This document shows positions 1 to 7,685 of a stretch of 10,603 bases of DNA, piece by piece; the first letter of the stretch is position 1; every line of letters begins with the position of its first letter. This DNA comes from Chloroflexota bacterium. GTDB taxonomy: Bacteria > Chloroflexota > Anaerolineae > SpSt-600. The notes beneath the pieces are model-generated. The model was given only the letters and a program-made list of their open reading frames with translations, did no database searches and was not told the DNA's origin. Where the stretch lies: contig DRAO01000448.1 in NCBI GenBank assembly GCA_011041825.1, positions 1 through 10,603 of the forward strand. Reading direction: 5' to 3'. Position numbers and translations under genes: made by a program.

Positions 1-516
1 CGAAGGCGTTACCGGGTTGTGTACGAAAATGGCGAGGAAAAAGAGCGGCGTTTAGAGGATGAATGGGTTGCTAAGGAACCAATTACCCGGGTTATTGCTT
101 ATGGAACCAAGATTGTGATCAGGGAACTGGAGACTCCCGAGGGCACCATAAAATACTGGCGTCGCATCCGTATGCTCGCTACTTCCTACAGTGCAGCTAC
201 CGCCGGTAAACCGAGGGAACATCCCCTTTACGGGATAACCAGATTGGGTCTGTGGGCCCGCAAAGGGATAGTAGCGGTTGACCCAAGAGTGATAAATCTG
301 GGAACCAAAGTTTATGTCCCAGGCTATGGCATAGCCATTGCTGCTGATACCGGTGGTAGGATAAAGGGCCGTCATATAGACCTTTGCTACGATGAGGACA
401 ACTTGGTGCTTTGGTACAAATGGGTTGACGTGTACCTTCTAGCACCGCCTCCGCCGAGGGAGAAAATCATCTGGCTTCTGCCCAATTGGCCCAGGGAGCC
501 CAGGCATCACCGCTGA
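1..516 (+). CDS. G5 + 3D domain cell-wall protein, 5'-truncated by the window edge
   Basis: The frame is open from base 1, so the true start lies upstream; a GTG at 19 falls inside a domain and is not a credible start. In-window residues 1-39 (RRRYRVVYENGEE..., ending near YGTKIV) look like the end of a G5 domain, a wall- or glycan-associated module. Residues about 59-145 form a 3D domain, a double-psi beta-barrel related to the MltA lytic transglycosylase core. The three aspartates that name the family are visible: D94 (VDPRVI, followed by LGTKVYVPGYG), D116 (AADTGG) and D127 (GRHIDL). The tail is short and proline/arginine-rich. G5-3D proteins such as YabE are normally secreted and linked to peptidoglycan cleavage or remodelling; a signal peptide would lie outside the window. 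Domain identity is secure. Actual glycan cleavage is inferred from the family. No terminator-like hairpin follows the stop. Confidence 0.88.
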   Translation, partial: RRRYRVVYENGEEKERRLEDEWVAKEPITRVIAYGTKIVIRELETPEGTIKYWRRIRMLATSYSAATAGKPREHPLYGITRLGLWARKGIVAVDPRVINLGTKVYVPGYGIAIAADTGGRIKGRHIDLCYDEDNLVLWYKWVDVYLLAPPPPREKIIWLLPNWPREPRHHR

Positions 517-647
517 CACCTTAACCGTTTGTGTTCGGGTCAGCCAATCCGGGTTGGAAAGCGGTTCCCCTGAGGTTGTGCTGGAAAACCAGGCGTTGCT
601 TCCAGTGGTGACTTCACGTTGCCCAAAAACAGAGGCTGGAGGGGCTT

Positions 648-1478
648 ATGGAGAAGGAGATTTTCAGGTTATTTGACCTTACCGGCAAAGTAGCCGTGGT
701 AACCGGAGGGAGTGGAGCCTTGGGAAGCGCAATCTGTAAGGGGTTGTGGGAAGCTGGAGCAAGCGTGGTCATACTGGCCCGGCGCAGGGAAAAGCTCGAA
801 AAGGCTATACAGGCCATTTCTCCCCAGGGCGAGAGGATTGCAGGCATCTCCGCCGATGTGACCTCTCGGGAGAGCTTGGAAAGAGCTGCCGAGGAGGTTC
901 TGAACCGGTGGGGCCGGGTGGACATCCTGGTCAATGCTGCTGGTGGCAATATGCCTGCTGCCACCACTTCCCCTGAGCAGAGCTTCTTCGACCTGACCCC
1001 GGAGGGGTTGCGGAAAGCAGTGGACCTGAACCTGATGGGCACCATCCTGGCTTGCCAGGCGTTTGGCAAAGCGATGGCGGAAGCGGGAGGAGGGAGCATC
1101 ATCAACATCTCCTCAATGGCTGCTTCCCGTCCCCTGACCAGGGTGGTAGCTTATTCAGCGGCCAAGGCGGGAGTTGAAAACTTCACCCGTTGGCTGGCAG
1201 TGCATATGGCTCAGGAGTATTCCCCTTCCATCCGGGTAAACGCCATTGCCCCCGGGTTCTTCCTGAGTGAGCAGAACCGAGCGCTGCTCCTAGATGAGAA
1301 GACAGGGGAGCTTACCCCCAGGGGTAAGAGCATCATAGCCCACACTCCGATGGGGCGTTTTGGTGACCCTCAGGACCTCATTGGCACGGTGTTGTGGTTG
1401 GCTTCATCTGCTTCGGCCTTCATCACCGGTATTGTGGTTCCGGTGGACGGTGGCTTCTCAGCTTATAGCGGTGTATAG
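648..1478 (+). CDS. SDR-family oxidoreductase, D-mannonate oxidoreductase (fructuronate reductase)-like
   Basis: A classical short-chain dehydrogenase of 276 aa. The nucleotide-binding glycine motif is TGGSGALG (residues 19-26). D70-V71 is the adenine-contact position and NAAGG sits at 96-100. Catalytic residues are N128, a serine at 155/156, and Y169/K173 in YSAAK. The C-terminal half has the stretch LTPRGKS...HTPMGRFGDPQDLIG (about 222-245) and ends PVDGGFSAYSGV. I associate both with the SDR subgroup annotated as D-mannonate oxidoreductase, which interconverts D-mannonate and D-fructuronate with NAD(P). The ATG at 648 is supported by GGAGG at 638-642, 5 nt upstream, and places the Rossmann motif at the usual depth. 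The larA-like gene follows after 82 nt on the same strand. A cytoplasmic sugar-acid oxidoreductase is likely; the exact substrate is inferred, and other polyol or sugar-acid dehydrogenases are possible. The 131 nt before the gene contain no promoter I would defend. Confidence 0.9.
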   Translation: MEKEIFRLFDLTGKVAVVTGGSGALGSAICKGLWEAGASVVILARRREKLEKAIQAISPQGERIAGISADVTSRESLERAAEEVLNRWGRVDILVNAAGGNMPAATTSPEQSFFDLTPEGLRKAVDLNLMGTILACQAFGKAMAEAGGGSIINISSMAASRPLTRVVAYSAAKAGVENFTRWLAVHMAQEYSPSIRVNAIAPGFFLSEQNRALLLDEKTGELTPRGKSIIAHTPMGRFGDPQDLIGTVLWLASSASAFITGIVVPVDGGFSAYSGV

Positions 1479-1560
1479 CAGGGAGAACGCAGCTTTTGTG
1501 AGGGGCTTTGCCTGCCTGTGAGATACACACCTTCTTCGTTTCCCTCTGGAGGGCAAGGCA

Positions 1561-2808
1561 ATGCTGGTTGGCAAAGGAGCACCTGAAGAGGTGCTTTCCA
1601 AACGGGAAATACGTGAACTCCTGGCAGCTGGACTCGACCAGGAGCCATTGGCGGGAAAACGGGTGCTGGTCATCGTACCCGATGACACCCGCAGTGGCCC
1701 AACGGGCCTCTTTGTGCGGTTGTTCCGGGAATTGCTGAGGGGCAAGGCGACGAAGGTGGACTTCCTCATCGCCCTGGGCACCCACCCTCCGATGCCCGCT
1801 GATGCCGTGCGTAAACACTTGGACCTGGGCTCCATCTCAGGGGATGTAAATGTTTTCCAGCATCGCTGGGATGACCCCAGTGCGTTGCATTCCTTCGGCA
1901 CCATCTCCGAAAGCGAGATAGCATCCCTGAGTGGAGGGCTCTTGCAGGAGCCTGTGCCTGTGCGTTTGAACCGCTTGTTGCTGGATTACGATTGGATAGT
2001 CCTCTACGGCCCCGTCTTCCCCCACGAAGTGGTAGGGTTTTCCGGGGGGAACAAGTATATCCTCCCCGGGGTGGCTGGCAAAGAGCTTATTGATATAACC
2101 CACTGGCTCGGAGCCTTACTTACCAGCTATGCCATCATAGGCAGGAAGGACACCCCTGTGCGGGCCGTCATCAACCGGGCGGCGGCGATGGTCCCTCGCC
2201 CCCGGCTCGGGGTATGCGTGGTAGTAAATAAGGAAGAGGTGCTGGGGCTATACGTAGGCACACCGGAGGAAGCCTTCTCCGCCGCCGCTGACCTCTCTGC
2301 GCAGGTGCACATCCGTTGGATGGATAGACCATTCCGGAAGGTGCTCTCTATCCTGCCCAGGATGTACCATGACTTGTGGACGGGGGCCAAAGGTATGTAC
2401 AAGGTGGAACCGGTGGTGGCCGATGGAGGGGAGGTCATCATCTATGGGCCTCATATAACTGAGTTCTCCTACACTCACGGCTCCCTTATCGAGGAAATCG
2501 GATATCACGTGAGGGATTACTTCGTCAAGCAATGGGGGCGTTTCCGACATTATCCTCGCACTGTCTTAGCCCACAGCACCCATTTGCGGGGATTGGGGGA
2601 ATATGACCCTGTGACTGGTGAGGAACACCCCCGGATACAAGTGACCTTGGCGACGGGTATATCCGAAGAAAGGTGTCGGAAGGCAGGGCTCGGTTACCTG
2701 GACCCTGGCGCTATCCGGTTCGAGGATTGGATGGGGAGGGAAGACGAAGGCATCTTGGTGGTTCCCGATGCGGGTGAAGTTCTCTACCGACTTCGCAAAA
2801 AAGATTAG
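1561..2808 (+). CDS. LarA-family nickel-pincer racemase/epimerase homologue
   Basis: A 415-aa protein of the lactate racemase LarA family. These enzymes racemise or epimerise 2-hydroxy acids by hydride transfer to a nickel-pincer nucleotide (NPN) bound to a lysine. Visible motifs are DDTR (41-44), GTH with H75, HEVVGFSGGNK (155-165), H181 (DITHW) and a WTGAKGMYK block with K277. The spacing H155-K165-H181 matches the H174-K184-H200 spacing I recall for Lactiplantibacillus LarA. K165 is therefore the expected pincer-attachment lysine, and the two histidines the proton-transfer and nickel-ligand positions. The start has GGAGGG at 1548-1553 with 7-nt spacing. The family is much wider than lactate racemase, including malate, phenyllactate and short-chain hydroxy-acid racemases and gluconate 2-epimerase, so no larA symbol is given. 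Proximity to a mannonate-type SDR favours a sugar-acid substrate, by inference. The cofactor genes larB, larC and larE are not in the window. The 3' end overlaps the next gene by 41 nt. Confidence 0.9.
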   Translation: MLVGKGAPEEVLSKREIRELLAAGLDQEPLAGKRVLVIVPDDTRSGPTGLFVRLFRELLRGKATKVDFLIALGTHPPMPADAVRKHLDLGSISGDVNVFQHRWDDPSALHSFGTISESEIASLSGGLLQEPVPVRLNRLLLDYDWIVLYGPVFPHEVVGFSGGNKYILPGVAGKELIDITHWLGALLTSYAIIGRKDTPVRAVINRAAAMVPRPRLGVCVVVNKEEVLGLYVGTPEEAFSAAADLSAQVHIRWMDRPFRKVLSILPRMYHDLWTGAKGMYKVEPVVADGGEVIIYGPHITEFSYTHGSLIEEIGYHVRDYFVKQWGRFRHYPRTVLAHSTHLRGLGEYDPVTGEEHPRIQVTLATGISEERCRKAGLGYLDPGAIRFEDWMGREDEGILVVPDAGEVLYRLRKKD

Positions 2809-5482
2809 GGGTGCCCGGCTCCCTGCAATTGACCCTTTTATCCCGGTATGTTTCCTGCTGGCTCTATTGCTGATACAGCCCTTGGGGGCTCCTGGGTTGC
2901 CCAACACTGCCGATGGCTTGCTGCACCTTTTCAGGTCAGCTCTGTGGCGGTGGGCTTGGGATGATGGGGTTCTGTGGCCCCGGTGGCATACTATGCTCTA
3001 CCAGGGATACGGTTACCCGCTCTTCAACTTCTACGCCCCTTTGCTTTACATAATTGCTTCAGCCCTCAGCTTTTTCCTCCCCAATATCCTCGTTGCCTTC
3101 AAGGTGACTCTGTTCTTAGCTTGCCTCAATTACTCCCTGGGGATGTACCTCTGGGCCAGGGATGTGCTGAGCAGGGAGGCAGCCATCGTTGCCGCCGTTG
3201 CTTATTCATTCGCTACCTTTCGGTTCCGGGAGCTCTACTTTCAGGGAAACTATGCGCAGTTTCTGGCCTGGAGCTTGTATCCCTGGGTGTTGTTTTTCTT
3301 CCGCCGTTTGGCGGCTGAGCCATCCCGCCTGCACTTCCTGGGGGCGGTATTAAGCCTCGCAGCATTGATACTTACCCATAACATCAGCGTGATGCTATTC
3401 GGGCCGGTGCTGTTGGTTTACATAATTTGGATAAGCGCCTGTCTTTCGAGAAGGGCAATCTCCTCGGAAAGCGGTGAAAATACCCCAAAGCTTCTGGAGA
3501 GAGGAGCTGTCCTCATTGGAGCGATTATCTGCGCTTTAGCTTTAAGCGCCATCTTCTGGCTCCCTGCCTTAGGGGAGGCCAAATACACCAGGGTCCACGT
3601 GCTGACCAAGGGCTTCTTCGATGTCGCCGAGCACTTCCTGAGATGGCGGGAACTCCTGGCTCCTTCACCCGTGCTGGACTATCGGGCCACTAACCCACCG
3701 ATGCCCTTCAATTTCGGACGGTTTCACCTGCTGCTGGTGGCAGCGGGGGCTTTGAGCGTCTTCAAGCGGAGTTCAAACCCACTGCGACGAGGGCACCTCG
3801 TATTTGCGCTAGCTGGGCTCCTGGCATCGGCGTTTATGATGCTGCCCATCTCCCTGCCCGTATGGCGGAGTGTGCCCTTCATCGCTTTCACCGAATATCC
3901 ATCACGTATGTACGGGGTGGCTTTCCTCTTTTCCTCTCTCCTGGCCGGTGCGTCGGTTGGATGGGTGAGTGATTTCCCTCGGCTCAGGCTTCCGGTTACG
4001 GTGCTGGCTGTGTTAGGCTTGATATTATCCGTAGCCGTGTATCAGTTCCCTCGCCCCTTCCTCCCCCTTCGGGTAACGCCAGGGGATTTCGTCCTCTACG
4101 AGGAAGCCTTTAATGTGCTGGGAACCACGTCGGCCAGCGAGTACTTGAATATCTGGACTTCCGAAGTGCCAGAGCTTCCGGCGGTGAGGCCTGACCTGTC
4201 CAGGGAAGCCTTGCTGGATGCAGCGGGGGTCAGGGCCGAAGTGACGGAGGCAAAGGCCCATTCATTGGAATTGCAGGTAGATGCATCCAAACCCGCTGAG
4301 GTGGCAGTGGCTCAGTTCTATTTCCCTGGCTGGCGAGGGTGGATTGACGGCACACCAGTGCCATTAAAGCCCTGTGAAGGCAGCGGCCTTATCTGCCTGA
4401 GAATCCCTGCCGGAGAGCACAGGGTTGCCTTGCGTTTTGAGAACACGCCCATCCGCCAGGTTGCTGTGCTCATTTCCCTGCTCGGCATAGCCGCTACGCT
4501 GGCTCTAACCTCTAAGCTGGGAAGCAAGGTCTCTCTGAAAGTAGCCTCACCTTGGAGATGGCGTGATGGAATAGCCCTTGGGGTTGCAGTCCTCGGGTTG
4601 CTGGCTTTGAAGGTCTTATGGGTAGGGCCCCACACTTTCTGGTTCAGGATGTACTCCCCTCAAGGCGTTGCCCTCCCTGCTCAGCACCCAACCGATGTGG
4701 TGGTTGGCAACAAGGTAGCGCTTTTAGGCTACGACATCCGACCTGAAGCCGTGCGCCAGGGGGGTGAGCTTCACGTTCGCCTCTACTGGCAGGCTTTGGA
4801 GCTCCTGGATGCCGATTACTCTTCATTCGTGCACCTCGTGGCCGGGCCGGATAACCGCTTTTACGCCGGTTCGGATTCTATGCACCCTGCTTACATCCCC
4901 ACCTCAACCTGGAACCCTTCCCTCTACGTGGTGGACGACCATTACATCCGCATCCCTTCTGATATGCCTCCGATAGCCTTTAAGCTCCAGGTGGGCCTCT
5001 ATGAACGTGAAACTATGAAAGGCTTGGGGGAGGCCATCCTGCCCCAATGGGTCAATGTCCTGCCCCGGAAGCCTTTAAGGGTAGCCGAGATACCGCATAA
5101 GTTGCGAGCTCGCTTCGGCGATAGCATAGAACTTCTGGGGTACGGGTTGGATGAGGAAGGCGGTTCCATTAACCTCACGTTGTATTGGCAGGGTCGAGCC
5201 AGGATAACCCGGGATTTGCAGGTATTCGTTCACCTGGTAGATGCTGAAGGCCGTCTTTTATCCCAGGCAGATGGCCCCCCCGTTGAAGGGCTGTATCCAA
5301 CCTCCAAGTGGTGGCCTGGTCAGATTATCCTGGACTCGCATCGCATCTCTGTTCCCGCAGGAAGCCATCCGAAGGCTATCCTCGTGGGGCTTTACGACCT
5401 CACCACAATGCAGCGTCTCCCCGCCTTTCGGGAAGATGGCTCAGAATGGGAGGATTATGCGGTGGTGATTCAGGGATTTTAG
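2768..5482 (+). CDS. Large polytopic membrane protein, PTPS-related/GT-C-like, with two C-terminal beta-sandwich modules
   Basis: A 904-aa protein. Residues 24-430 hold many hydrophobic segments and the hallmarks of the '6-pyruvoyl-tetrahydropterin synthase-related' membrane family: N46-TADGLLH-L54 with an acidic residue after TM1, PRWHTMLYQGYGYPLFNFYAPL (70-91), then RFRELYFQGNYAQ (152-164). Despite the name this is not pterin synthase; the architecture resembles GT-C glycosyltransferases and YfhO-like proteins. A periplasmic beta domain (about 487-562) contains FPGWRGWIDG and PAGEHRVALRFENTPIRQ. Two more hydrophobic stretches follow (about 564-580 and 600-619). Then come two tandem modules, about 647-750 and 781-888, both with LLGY...LYWQ...FVHLV...PTS.W...VGLY. 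The start overlaps larA-like by 41 nt. GGTGG at 2757-2761 gives a weak ribosome site, and the only other usable start before TM1 is a GTG at 2774, also inside the upstream gene, so the overlap is real. A role in surface glycan or lipid glycosylation is inferred; donor and acceptor are unknown. Confidence 0.85.
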   Translation: MRVKFSTDFAKKIRGARLPAIDPFIPVCFLLALLLIQPLGAPGLPNTADGLLHLFRSALWRWAWDDGVLWPRWHTMLYQGYGYPLFNFYAPLLYIIASALSFFLPNILVAFKVTLFLACLNYSLGMYLWARDVLSREAAIVAAVAYSFATFRFRELYFQGNYAQFLAWSLYPWVLFFFRRLAAEPSRLHFLGAVLSLAALILTHNISVMLFGPVLLVYIIWISACLSRRAISSESGENTPKLLERGAVLIGAIICALALSAIFWLPALGEAKYTRVHVLTKGFFDVAEHFLRWRELLAPSPVLDYRATNPPMPFNFGRFHLLLVAAGALSVFKRSSNPLRRGHLVFALAGLLASAFMMLPISLPVWRSVPFIAFTEYPSRMYGVAFLFSSLLAGASVGWVSDFPRLRLPVTVLAVLGLILSVAVYQFPRPFLPLRVTPGDFVLYEEAFNVLGTTSASEYLNIWTSEVPELPAVRPDLSREALLDAAGVRAEVTEAKAHSLELQVDASKPAEVAVAQFYFPGWRGWIDGTPVPLKPCEGSGLICLRIPAGEHRVALRFENTPIRQVAVLISLLGIAATLALTSKLGSKVSLKVASPWRWRDGIALGVAVLGLLALKVLWVGPHTFWFRMYSPQGVALPAQHPTDVVVGNKVALLGYDIRPEAVRQGGELHVRLYWQALELLDADYSSFVHLVAGPDNRFYAGSDSMHPAYIPTSTWNPSLYVVDDHYIRIPSDMPPIAFKLQVGLYERETMKGLGEAILPQWVNVLPRKPLRVAEIPHKLRARFGDSIELLGYGLDEEGGSINLTLYWQGRARITRDLQVFVHLVDAEGRLLSQADGPPVEGLYPTSKWWPGQIILDSHRISVPAGSHPKAILVGLYDLTTMQRLPAFREDGSEWEDYAVVIQGF

Positions 5483-5495
5483 GGGAAGGCTTTCT

Positions 5496-7610
5496 ATGCG
5501 GAAGGAGAAGCTTTGGAACTGGATTATCTCCATCTCATATCTAAGCATAATATCAATTATGACCTTCCCTCTGATGCTGCATCTCGAAACGGGCCTCCCC
5601 GGGGATTTAGGTGACCCCCTCCTCAACGTGTGGATTCTAGGCTGGGAGACAAAGGCGCTCACCCAGAAGCCTTGGGAGGTGTTTCATCCTCCCATCTTCT
5701 TCCCCCACCGGTATACCATTGGCTTCTCCGAAAACCTCTTTGGCTTCCTCCCGGTAGCGATGCCCTTCGCTTTAGCTTGGGGCAATCCGGTTTTGGGGTA
5801 CAATGCGGCCTTCGTCTTCGCTTTCTGGATAAGCTGTATGGGGGTTTATAAGCTGCTATACAAGCTCACCCGCCACCGTGCTGCGGCTTTTGTGGTTGGG
5901 ATTCTGTTTGCCTTTGCGCCTTACCGCTGGGCTCAGTTAGGGCACCTCCACATCCTCTCCTACGGCTGGATTGCCTTTGCCTTGGCTACCGTGGTCGGTT
6001 ACGCAGAAAATCCGTCTCGGAGGAGGCTCTTCGATGTGGCTCTTTCTTCTTTCCTGGCAATTATGCTCAGCCTCCACACCGCTCTCTTCGGATTGCTGAG
6101 CCTGGGGGCATATGTGCTCACCCTGTGGCGGGTCAGGGTGCTGAAGCCCGCCGAGCTACCCCGCCTGCTGGCTACCGAGGCTCTGGTCCTGGCGATAAGC
6201 TTGCCCTTTCTCTATCCCCATCTCCTGGCTTCCCCGACCATAGCCGCCGACCGTTTGCCCCAGTTAGCTGCTGGGGCCGAGGTTAAGCTAACGGATTTCC
6301 TCGCTGCTGCGCCGCACCTCAAACTCTTAGGGCCTCTTACCGAGCCGTTCCGCACCTTGAGCAAATCCAATTGTGAGGTACAGCTCTACCCCGGTTTAAT
6401 CGTCGCCATCCTGGCGCTGATAGGAGCTTTCGGCTCAGAGGGCAATCTCATCAAGGCCACGAAGTTGACCGCCTTGGCTTTAATAGCTGTGGGGTTAGCT
6501 GTGACCTTAGGTGTGGGGCTTTACGTGAAATTCCTGAGGGTGGTGGGACCACATAGCCTTCTCCTCCTGCCTCTCTACATCGTCAGCCCTGTCAGGGCTT
6601 TGGGGCGATGGATGATTTTGACCTGGGTAGGGATGGGCATCCTGGCTGGATTTGGCCTCAGGAAGATAGTTGATAAGGCAACCAATCAAACGGCTAAATC
6701 TGTCCTTATCCTGGGGATTGCCCTGCTTGGCATCCTGGAGGGGTGGGTTGCCCCTCTGCCCATATCCACCATTACTCCTCTGAAGGAGCTGCCGGAGGTG
6801 TACCACTGGTTGGCTCGGCAGCCGGGGGATTTTGCCATCCTGGAACTCCCGGTGTTCTACCCCCTCTATGCCGACGAAACCCGGCGGATGTACGCTGGGC
6901 TTTTGCACGGCAAGAAGCTTATAACGGGTTATAGCGGGGTTATTCCCCGGGATGTAAAGGATTTGGTGGAAGTATTGCGGGATTTCCCTTCCCCTCAAGC
7001 TATATCCGAAATCGCCCGAAGGGGTTCCCAGGGGCTACGGTACGTTTTGGTTGACATAAGTTTACCATTTCCTGAATTCAACAGGCGTTTCTCGGAAGGC
7101 TTGTGTGGGCTTCAAAATGACCCTTGCCTTCGGTTTGTGGCCCGTTTCGGACAAGTTTATGTCTTTGAAGTTACCACGTTCCCCGGGACTGAGCGGTTTG
7201 AGCCGGATTTCTACCGGGAGACGGAGGTGAAGTTCGGGGATGTGGCGGTGCTTAGGGGCTACGGGACAGGCGTTACCGGGGAAGGGGACCTCTTCGTAGT
7301 GCTGGATTGGGAGGCGGGGCATAAGCCATTCCAGGGGTACTCGGCCACCGTGCAGGCTTTCGATGCCGAAGGCAGGATGCTGGCCCAAGTTGACCGCCCT
7401 CCCCTCGTTGAGCCATTCACACAATGCTGGAGGCCGGGAGCACGTGTGCGAGATATAAGGGTACTGAAGTTATCATCTGCCAAGCCGGGGGATGTAGCCA
7501 GGGTAGGGGTAGCGATATACAAGTGGCCTTCATTGGAACACCTCCCCATATTTACGGACAAAGGGCTCTACCCCTACCGGTTTTTCTGGCTGAAAGGGAG
7601 GAGACTTTGA
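5496..7610 (+). CDS. Polytopic membrane protein, GT-C glycosyltransferase-like, one C-terminal beta-sandwich module
   Basis: A 704-aa protein starting 13 nt after the previous stop, with AGGGGAAGG at 5481-5489 as ribosome site. TM1 (about 9-29) is followed by GDLGDPLLN (36-44), an acidic extracytoplasmic loop motif of the kind that carries the catalytic Asp in GT-C enzymes. Next come HPPIFFPHRYTIGFSENLFG (64-83), NPVLGYN (97-103), APYRWAQLGHLHILSYGW (141-158) and several more hydrophobic helices to about 418. SPVRALGRW (364-372) is a further conserved-looking loop. The soluble part from about 430 includes GDFAILELPVFYP (444-456) and ends in a diverged copy (580-687) of the module found twice in the preceding protein: LRGYG, LDWEA, AFDAEGRMLAQVDRPP, LPIF. 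The close spacing and shared module argue that the two proteins act in the same surface pathway. I recognise the fold type but not a named family; the catalytic claim is inference. Confidence 0.82.
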   Translation: MRKEKLWNWIISISYLSIISIMTFPLMLHLETGLPGDLGDPLLNVWILGWETKALTQKPWEVFHPPIFFPHRYTIGFSENLFGFLPVAMPFALAWGNPVLGYNAAFVFAFWISCMGVYKLLYKLTRHRAAAFVVGILFAFAPYRWAQLGHLHILSYGWIAFALATVVGYAENPSRRRLFDVALSSFLAIMLSLHTALFGLLSLGAYVLTLWRVRVLKPAELPRLLATEALVLAISLPFLYPHLLASPTIAADRLPQLAAGAEVKLTDFLAAAPHLKLLGPLTEPFRTLSKSNCEVQLYPGLIVAILALIGAFGSEGNLIKATKLTALALIAVGLAVTLGVGLYVKFLRVVGPHSLLLLPLYIVSPVRALGRWMILTWVGMGILAGFGLRKIVDKATNQTAKSVLILGIALLGILEGWVAPLPISTITPLKELPEVYHWLARQPGDFAILELPVFYPLYADETRRMYAGLLHGKKLITGYSGVIPRDVKDLVEVLRDFPSPQAISEIARRGSQGLRYVLVDISLPFPEFNRRFSEGLCGLQNDPCLRFVARFGQVYVFEVTTFPGTERFEPDFYRETEVKFGDVAVLRGYGTGVTGEGDLFVVLDWEAGHKPFQGYSATVQAFDAEGRMLAQVDRPPLVEPFTQCWRPGARVRDIRVLKLSSAKPGDVARVGVAIYKWPSLEHLPIFTDKGLYPYRFFWLKGRRL

Positions 7611-7635
7611 AAAAATTGCCTCTTTATGGTATACT
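7607..7635 (+). promoter_or_regulatory. Housekeeping-type promoter with extended -10 for the BMP lipoprotein gene
   Basis: TTGAAA at 7607-7612 (-35) is separated by exactly 17 nt from TATACT at 7630-7635 (-10). The -10 is preceded by TG at 7627-7628, giving the extended form TGGTATACT. The -35 overlaps the TGA stop (7608-7610) of the upstream membrane-protein gene. Initiation would be expected near 7641-7643, leaving a leader of about 44 nt that contains a strong Shine-Dalgarno, AAGGAGGGG (7672-7680), 5 nt before the ATG. This is by far the best promoter in the window and marks the BMP gene as a separate, probably well-expressed unit. Confidence 0.75.
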
Positions 7636-7685
7636 GGAGTTGCCCCTGCTTGGGGAAATGACAATCTTCTTAAGGAGGGGAAATT

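Noticed and set aside
517..647. Promoter or terminator in the gap between the 3D-domain gene and the SDR gene
   Set aside because: The best pair (TTGGAA-N17-TGTGCT) has a poor -10, and the only inverted repeat (CCAATCC/GGTTGG) is too short. Apart from the SDR ribosome site nothing is supported.
614..1108. Minus-strand open frame of about 164 codons opposite the SDR gene
   Set aside because: The plus strand encodes intact SDR motifs in this interval; the antisense product is low-complexity and Ser/Ala/Pro-rich without recognisable features.
1495..1523. TTGTGA-N17-TGAGAT as a promoter for the larA-like gene
   Set aside because: Only about 4/6 and 3/6 matches to consensus and no supporting features; too weak to list as a promoter.
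1561..2808. Naming the gene larA / lactate racemase outright
   Set aside because: Motifs fix the superfamily and cofactor chemistry, not the substrate. The family includes several other hydroxy-acid racemases and epimerases, and no lactate genes are nearby.
2768..5482. Assignment as an actual 6-pyruvoyl-tetrahydropterin synthase
   Set aside because: The 'PTPS-related' label is a family name only. The protein is polytopic with periplasmic beta domains and lacks the small soluble synthase fold.
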